A stretch of DNA of 64,000 bases from Sciurus carolinensis (taxonomy: Eukaryota; Chordata; Mammalia; Rodentia; Sciuridae): the NCBI RefSeq assembly GCF_902686445.1, contig NC_062214.1, positions 91,430,738-91,494,737 on the forward strand, written 5' to 3'. The notes beneath the pieces are model-generated. The model was given only the letters and a program-made list of their open reading frames with translations. It was not told the origin of the DNA and ran no database searches. Positions 59,191-64,000 of this stretch are shown in pieces (position 1 is the stretch's first letter; every line of letters begins with the position of its first letter). Both the position numbers and the translations under genes were made by a program.

Positions 59191-61117
59191 TTTTCATATG
59201 GACCCTTGGTTAGGGTAAATTTTTAAGGGCAATTATAATATGGTTCCTCTTTCTTCTGAATTTTCTGCCAATTCCCACTTCAACTTTCAGTAAAAAGGAA
59301 AGGGTTATGAAAATAAAATTTAGTTGACAATTCTGAAGCTGGTTAAAGTTATTTAAAATGAAAACTGAGAAGACATAGGGTATTTTTCAAAATAAACCAG
59401 AAAGAACTTTTGATAGTCCATTTCAATAAGTATCAACTATATCACACAAGAACTCTAAATTTCTTAGAAGGCTGCAGAGAAATATGACAAAGGTATAGTA
59501 TTAGAGCAGTTCATTTTTTATATAAACATAACAACTATTTTTTATTCATTACAAACTTGATATTGACCAGAAAGCAGTTTTTCACTTAATATCTTTGAAA
59601 ACTAAGCAGTTAGTTTAAAAAGTCCAAGATAACGTGCAGAACACTTTAATCAACAAGATGGATGTATAGAAATAAATTTTAAAATAAAATCAACATATGA
59701 GTTAGATCTACCATGAAAGTACTCATACCAGAGTGTGGAAAAGGGATGTGTATGAGGCAGGCAGGGCCCTAGGGCTGAATTAAGGAGAGTGATATCTTCA
59801 ACTTCCAGATTCCCAGGGCCCCCATTGGTGAGTTGGGACAAATACAGTAATTGGTCTCAAGTAGCAACAGCAGGTATCTCTAGAATGAGAAAGGAGCTCA
59901 AAATCCTGTGGAGATTGAGGACTGTTGTCCCTGTGACAATGCAGTAGAAAGCAGGAGGGAAGAAGAGCTCTAAATACTCTAATTCAATTTTAAAGACCTC
60001 AAAAAACAAGAAAAATAAATACCTTATATGTATTCCATAGAAAATATTATTTCTTTGGGGGGAAAACACCATGACATGCAGTTTTAAAGTTAGGGAAAAA
60101 AAATTACATGAACTCTCAAAAGCAGAAACTTACCTTTCAAGGGTTACATAAGAAAAGAGAAATGAACTGCTGCTGAAACTGGAGACAGAACCCACCCTGA
60201 TCACATTCATTGTCAGATGCAAAAGCTTTGTGAAGGGTTGGAAAAAGAGCACACCCATTTCCAAGGACTCTAACACCACTGCCAAATTCTTTTCTAAACT
60301 GAAATTAAGCTCTTAGATAACTGCATAAGACCCTTTATTCTCTTAAAAGGAATGACCAATCCAAAGTTTTAAATACTGACAATTTCTACAAAATTTTACA
60401 AGGTTAGTAGAGAGAAGGTCACTTCTCTTTTGTTCTTGAGAGCAGATATGAGAATTGGAATGAACTTTAAAATTGACTCATTTTATGTTTGAACACTCAT
60501 ATAAATCAAAACAGTTAGAAAGCACTCATGAAAGAATTCCCCATAGCCAGAAGGAAGACTGGATCTTGATTTTGCTTTTTGTGGGCATGTCCACTTTACA
60601 ACTTAAATTTATAACTTAAATTTTTATCATTTTCATGAAAGCCGCATCACCTATAGTCCTATAGGCACAGCCTACAGAATTTAAAAGAGGTGTATATTCC
60701 ATTAGGCGTAAGAAGAGCAACTAAATAGATTTGATCAAGAAATTCTTTAGGAAGTACAGATTTTCTGAGCATCTGGTACTCTATGGAAGACCATGATTTA
60801 CTAAGCATAATCAATTGACCTAAGTCACATTATGACTGCTTCCCTTACCTAACCTCTCTGCCTTCCTTCCAGATGCCTCCTCTACACATATCCACCTGTT
60901 TGGGGTAGTGAAGTATTGCAAGGAATACATTTATCCTTATCAGATTTTATCTGAAGAAATAAGTTGTCAGACAAGAATGATCTAGTACAACTTAGTTACA
61001 ATTTCAGGTTACCAGCTGGGAAGCAGATATATAAAAATTTAATCTGTGTATAGGCTTGTATTGTCCCTAGTTTTGAAAAAAGAATAGTCAGAATTTAGAG
61101 TGTTCTCTTTTGATTTT

Positions 61118-61172
61118 AAAGAGAAAGGAGGGAGGGAAAGAAAGGAAGCAGGGAAAGGAGGGAGGGAGGGAG
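61118..61172 (+). repeat. GGGA/GAAA purine tract
   Basis: AGAAAGGAGGGAGGGAAAGA and similar units, simple-sequence DNA. Confidence 0.8.
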
Positions 61173-63194
61173 AACTTAGACATTAAAACATGTTTTAGGT
61201 TTCTGCCAAAGTCTTATAAAAACCTAACACAAACCTCATAGTTATCTACTGAGATGGCATGTGCTTTTGATTATATTATGAAAATGTGCAAGCAAGCAAG
61301 GCAAAATTATATCATGGTTCTCATTTACATTTATCATTCCCTCACTAGGGGGACATATAATTATATACAGACATCTGTGGATTATTATATATGAAGGTAG
61401 GCCTTATAAGATCAGGTTTAAAAGTTCTAGTATCTTTCTCTTCATACACCAGTTGTGAGGTAATTCACTAGAGCTGTTTTAGTGAATAAGGAAATATTTG
61501 GGGGAAGTCCAGAAGCTATCTGCTGCCACATATGAAAATTTTATAATTTCCTTGGCAACCTTCTTCCCACAGTAAATCTCAGAGGTGACATTTCCTTTCC
61601 CCTGTTTCATCATAAAATCACTTTGTACTTTACACTTTTCTTTGTTAGGATTCGGTATTTTTTCCTTGAAGCAAAAGTGATGCCAAATCATCACTACTGT
61701 ATCTTAGTTTTTCTGATCCCAATCAGAATTTCCCTTAACCTAGATGAAAGTGACATTTTCTAGTACAAAAAATTTCCAAGCAAAACGGGGTTGGACTAGA
61801 ATAAATATGAGTCACAGCTGAACATGAACCGAAACAAAAAATATGCTGGTGAAATCCCTCCCTTAATAACTTTATCTCACAGATTTTTTAAAATGATAAA
61901 CATGGTGACCTACCCAACAACAGCCTGAATATCAAGCTTTAGTTGTTGTTTGCTGTGAACTAGTTTAGCATGCTCTGCTTTTTAAGCACTATGGATGCTT
62001 CTACACCAAATCACAAGGAAGGACATCAATGCACTGGGCAGGACTAGCTGATGATGAACTATCAACTAGGGACAATTCAATGATCAGATGATACGTGACA
62101 ATATTAAGGAAAATGTGATGCCTGGCCAAGAAGAAAAGTAAATTCACCAAAACTATAACTGGATTTAACTGGAAGTTGATTGTGAAGTCTACCACTCTCA
62201 CTTTTACTTTTAACAAGATACATTTTTAAAGGTAGCTTTTGCTAAATATAATACTAGGAACCTTTGTAAAGAAATTTTCAAATTAAGGCTCTCTCTAAAG
62301 TCCTGTTTAAACATTCTTTCCTGTTCAAACAGCCATCAAAGTCAAGGATATAATAGGGTTAAATAAGCTTGCCAATGAAAGCTATGGTAGTATGTATGGA
62401 CTGGGGTGGAATATAGTTATAACATCCCACTAAGTGAAATAATAATGTCCCAGCCTCCCAACACGTAAAGGAACAAGAATTCACAATCTGGCTGCAGTTT
62501 TGGGAACATCTGTGAAGCATTTCCCCATGATCTCAGTAATTTCTATATAATTCTGATTCACAGAGGATATTTTATTATTCGTTCCCCCATCAAAAAAAGA
62601 AAAGTTGGGTCATAGAAGCCAAAAAGAGATTTTAACACAAAACACTTACTTAAAGCTAATAAAAGCAGAGTTGGTCTTTTACTTTTATTGGGGTTTTTGC
62701 AGAGAAGACACGTCTCAAACCACAGAGTCCTCCCACAAACTCTGTTCCTGCTTTTACCTTTTGATATTGCAAGAGCTCTGGTGGGTCACTTGTGTGGTGA
62801 TACCCTGTAGCAGAAGAGGTTACCTCGGGGTGAGGTGAGCCCTGGCTCTTCAAAGCTAATTGGAACCACACTACACAGGACTGTGAGTATGCTGCTGGAG
62901 CATGGCTGGGGTGTAAGGTTAAGCCTTCCTTCTTTTCAAGAGACGTTTCAATTTCTCATCTTCTATTTGCCTACCAGTCACTCAACACAAAACCAGCCCA
63001 CAGCTTAGAAAAACTGGCCCACTGGTCACTGCCCATAGCTGCAGGCACCATCGCTGTCTTCACTGTCACTGGACCACCCCACCCCTTTTCAGTAGAAAAG
63101 AAAAGAGGCAGTGGCATGCTCATCCTACTCCTTTGAGGGTCTTCCATATCAGAAATCCTGCCACTTTTCCCAAGTCAAAGTGATCTCAAGGAGC

Positions 63195-63262
63195 TGTGGA
63201 AGTAGAGCAGTAGTATAGCACATTCTTAGTATGTACACACCAACACACACACACACACCAAA
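63195..63262 (+). mobile_element. Degenerate ID SINE with CA tail
   Basis: GAAGTAGAGCAGTAGTATAG, then CACATTCTTAGTATGTACAC and a (CA)n end; a worn ID copy. Confidence 0.5.
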
Positions 63263-63852
63263 ATTATCTCAATGCTTGGGTGGATAAAAGTTGAAAACTG
63301 ATTCCACAGAAGGTCCTAGAAGTAGAAAGTAAGTTGAGTGCCTCAAGTATACACCAGGAAGCCTAACCCGGTTACTGCTTTTCTCCCATTCAGGTGTGCT
63401 TTTGCGTAACTCAAACTCAGTACAAAAAGGTTTTGAGAGGAGAACAGAGATAGATGAAGCAAGAAGGAAAACCAAATTCACAAATGCAAGCAACAGAGCT
63501 GTATACAGCACAAAGGTGGCCTTCCCAAAATTACAGAAAAAGTCTCGTTATTCAGACCAGGGCAATGTTCACAGGGTGGGGACCACTATAGAGAGGACAA
63601 GAGGCAAAGAAATTGCAGCCTTTACCTAAGGAGAAATAAGATTTGCAGGGTCTTTCCCTTTTGCTGAGCAGAAATCAGGATCAACTTTTCAACAAATCCT
63701 TCACAGAAGAATGCAACATAATTTCTCAACTAACTCACCAAAACCACTGCAGGCCTGAATCCCACTCTGAGATATCCAGAGTTACAATCTATAACCATTC
63801 CTAAGCAACTATAATTTTAATTTTAGAATTATCAGGAGGGGGAAAAATCTAA

Positions 63853-63915
63853 GCTACCTGGATAGCTCAGTGGTAAAGCACTTGCCTAGAATGCCTTTAA
63901 AGGTCCCCTTCCCCA
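63853..63915 (+). mobile_element. ID SINE fragment
   Basis: CTACCTGGATAGCTCAGTGG, TAAAGCACTTGCCTAGAATG, then a short C-rich end without the normal box B. Confidence 0.75.
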
Positions 63916-64000
63916 AAAGATGGTTTTTTACTTGGTCAAATTATTTTGTCAGTATCATCCTGAAATTTCAGTTCAACGACAACTTTTTTGAGCATCAAAT

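Larger units (their letters stand above)
36537..64000 (-). other. RAB8B intron 1 (partial, over 27 kb)
   Basis: No sequence encoding the RAB8B N-terminus was found and there is no CpG island, so exon 1 and the promoter should be right of 64000. Recognisable content is SINEs, MIR, L2-like, L1-like and DNA-transposon pieces and microsatellites, listed separately. Large parts (36540-38880, 40220-42050, 43720-45490, 45600-47250, 47890-50500, 54320-57290, 57960-59110, 59200-63190) hold only AT-rich sequence in which I see no gene or named repeat; an A-rich stretch lies at 40760-40815. A few short open frames there have no family resemblance. Confidence 0.7.

Noticed and set aside
36537..64000. Search for RAB8B exon 1
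   Set aside because: No P-loop coding sequence and no CpG island; exon 1 is taken to lie outside the window.
1..64000. CRISPR arrays, operons, phage or other prokaryotic systems
   Set aside because: The repeats are interspersed mammalian elements and microsatellites; introns and SINEs show a mammalian nuclear genome.

Overview
The window looks like ordinary nuclear DNA of a rodent, most likely of the squirrel family (Sciuridae). The evidence is many copies of a composite SINE that joins a B1 (7SL-derived) half to a tRNA-derived ID half, plus free ID copies, with coding exons that read as mammalian RAB8B and APH1B. The squirrel assignment is inferred from the SINE type. There is no bacterial gene, CRISPR array or complete mobile-element gene.

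Two protein genes lie in tandem on the minus strand, in the RAB8B then APH1B order I recall from human 15q22. RAB8B occupies the right part. Exons 2 to 8 are at 36536 down to 25073, all with GT/AG splice sites and correct phases, and encode residues 42 to 207 of a 207-residue small GTPase. Exon 1 is not seen and should lie beyond the right edge, so 36537-64000 is intron 1. The 3'UTR probably runs about 4.2 kb from 25072 to near 20880. After a 6 kb intergenic stretch of old repeats, a CpG island (about 14130-14660) carries the start of APH1B, a subunit of gamma-secretase. APH1B exon 1 is at 14478-14366, exon 2 at 12856-12688, exon 3 at 7698-7628 and exon 4 at 6589-6467. Exons 5 and 6 were not found and should lie left of position 1.

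The main anomaly is APH1B exon 2. It is clearly recognisable and has good splice sites, but lacks two bases at two separate places compared with the family protein. Normal splicing would therefore reach a stop early in exon 3. Exons 1, 3 and 4 are open. Either APH1B is a recent pseudogene in this species, or it is used with exon 2 skipped (which keeps the frame), or the assembly has errors here. RAB8B looks intact, with a changed C-terminal prenylation box (CLLL instead of CSLL).

The rest is intronic and intergenic DNA filled with SINEs, old MaLR LTRs, MIR, L2-like and L1-like pieces, MER5A, Tigger-like DNA transposons (one nested four deep with a MIR and a SINE) and microsatellites. Notable microsatellites are a (CA)20 tract next to the RAB8B exon 2 donor and a 51-bp alternating purine-pyrimidine tract with Z-DNA potential. 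I found no previously undescribed system.
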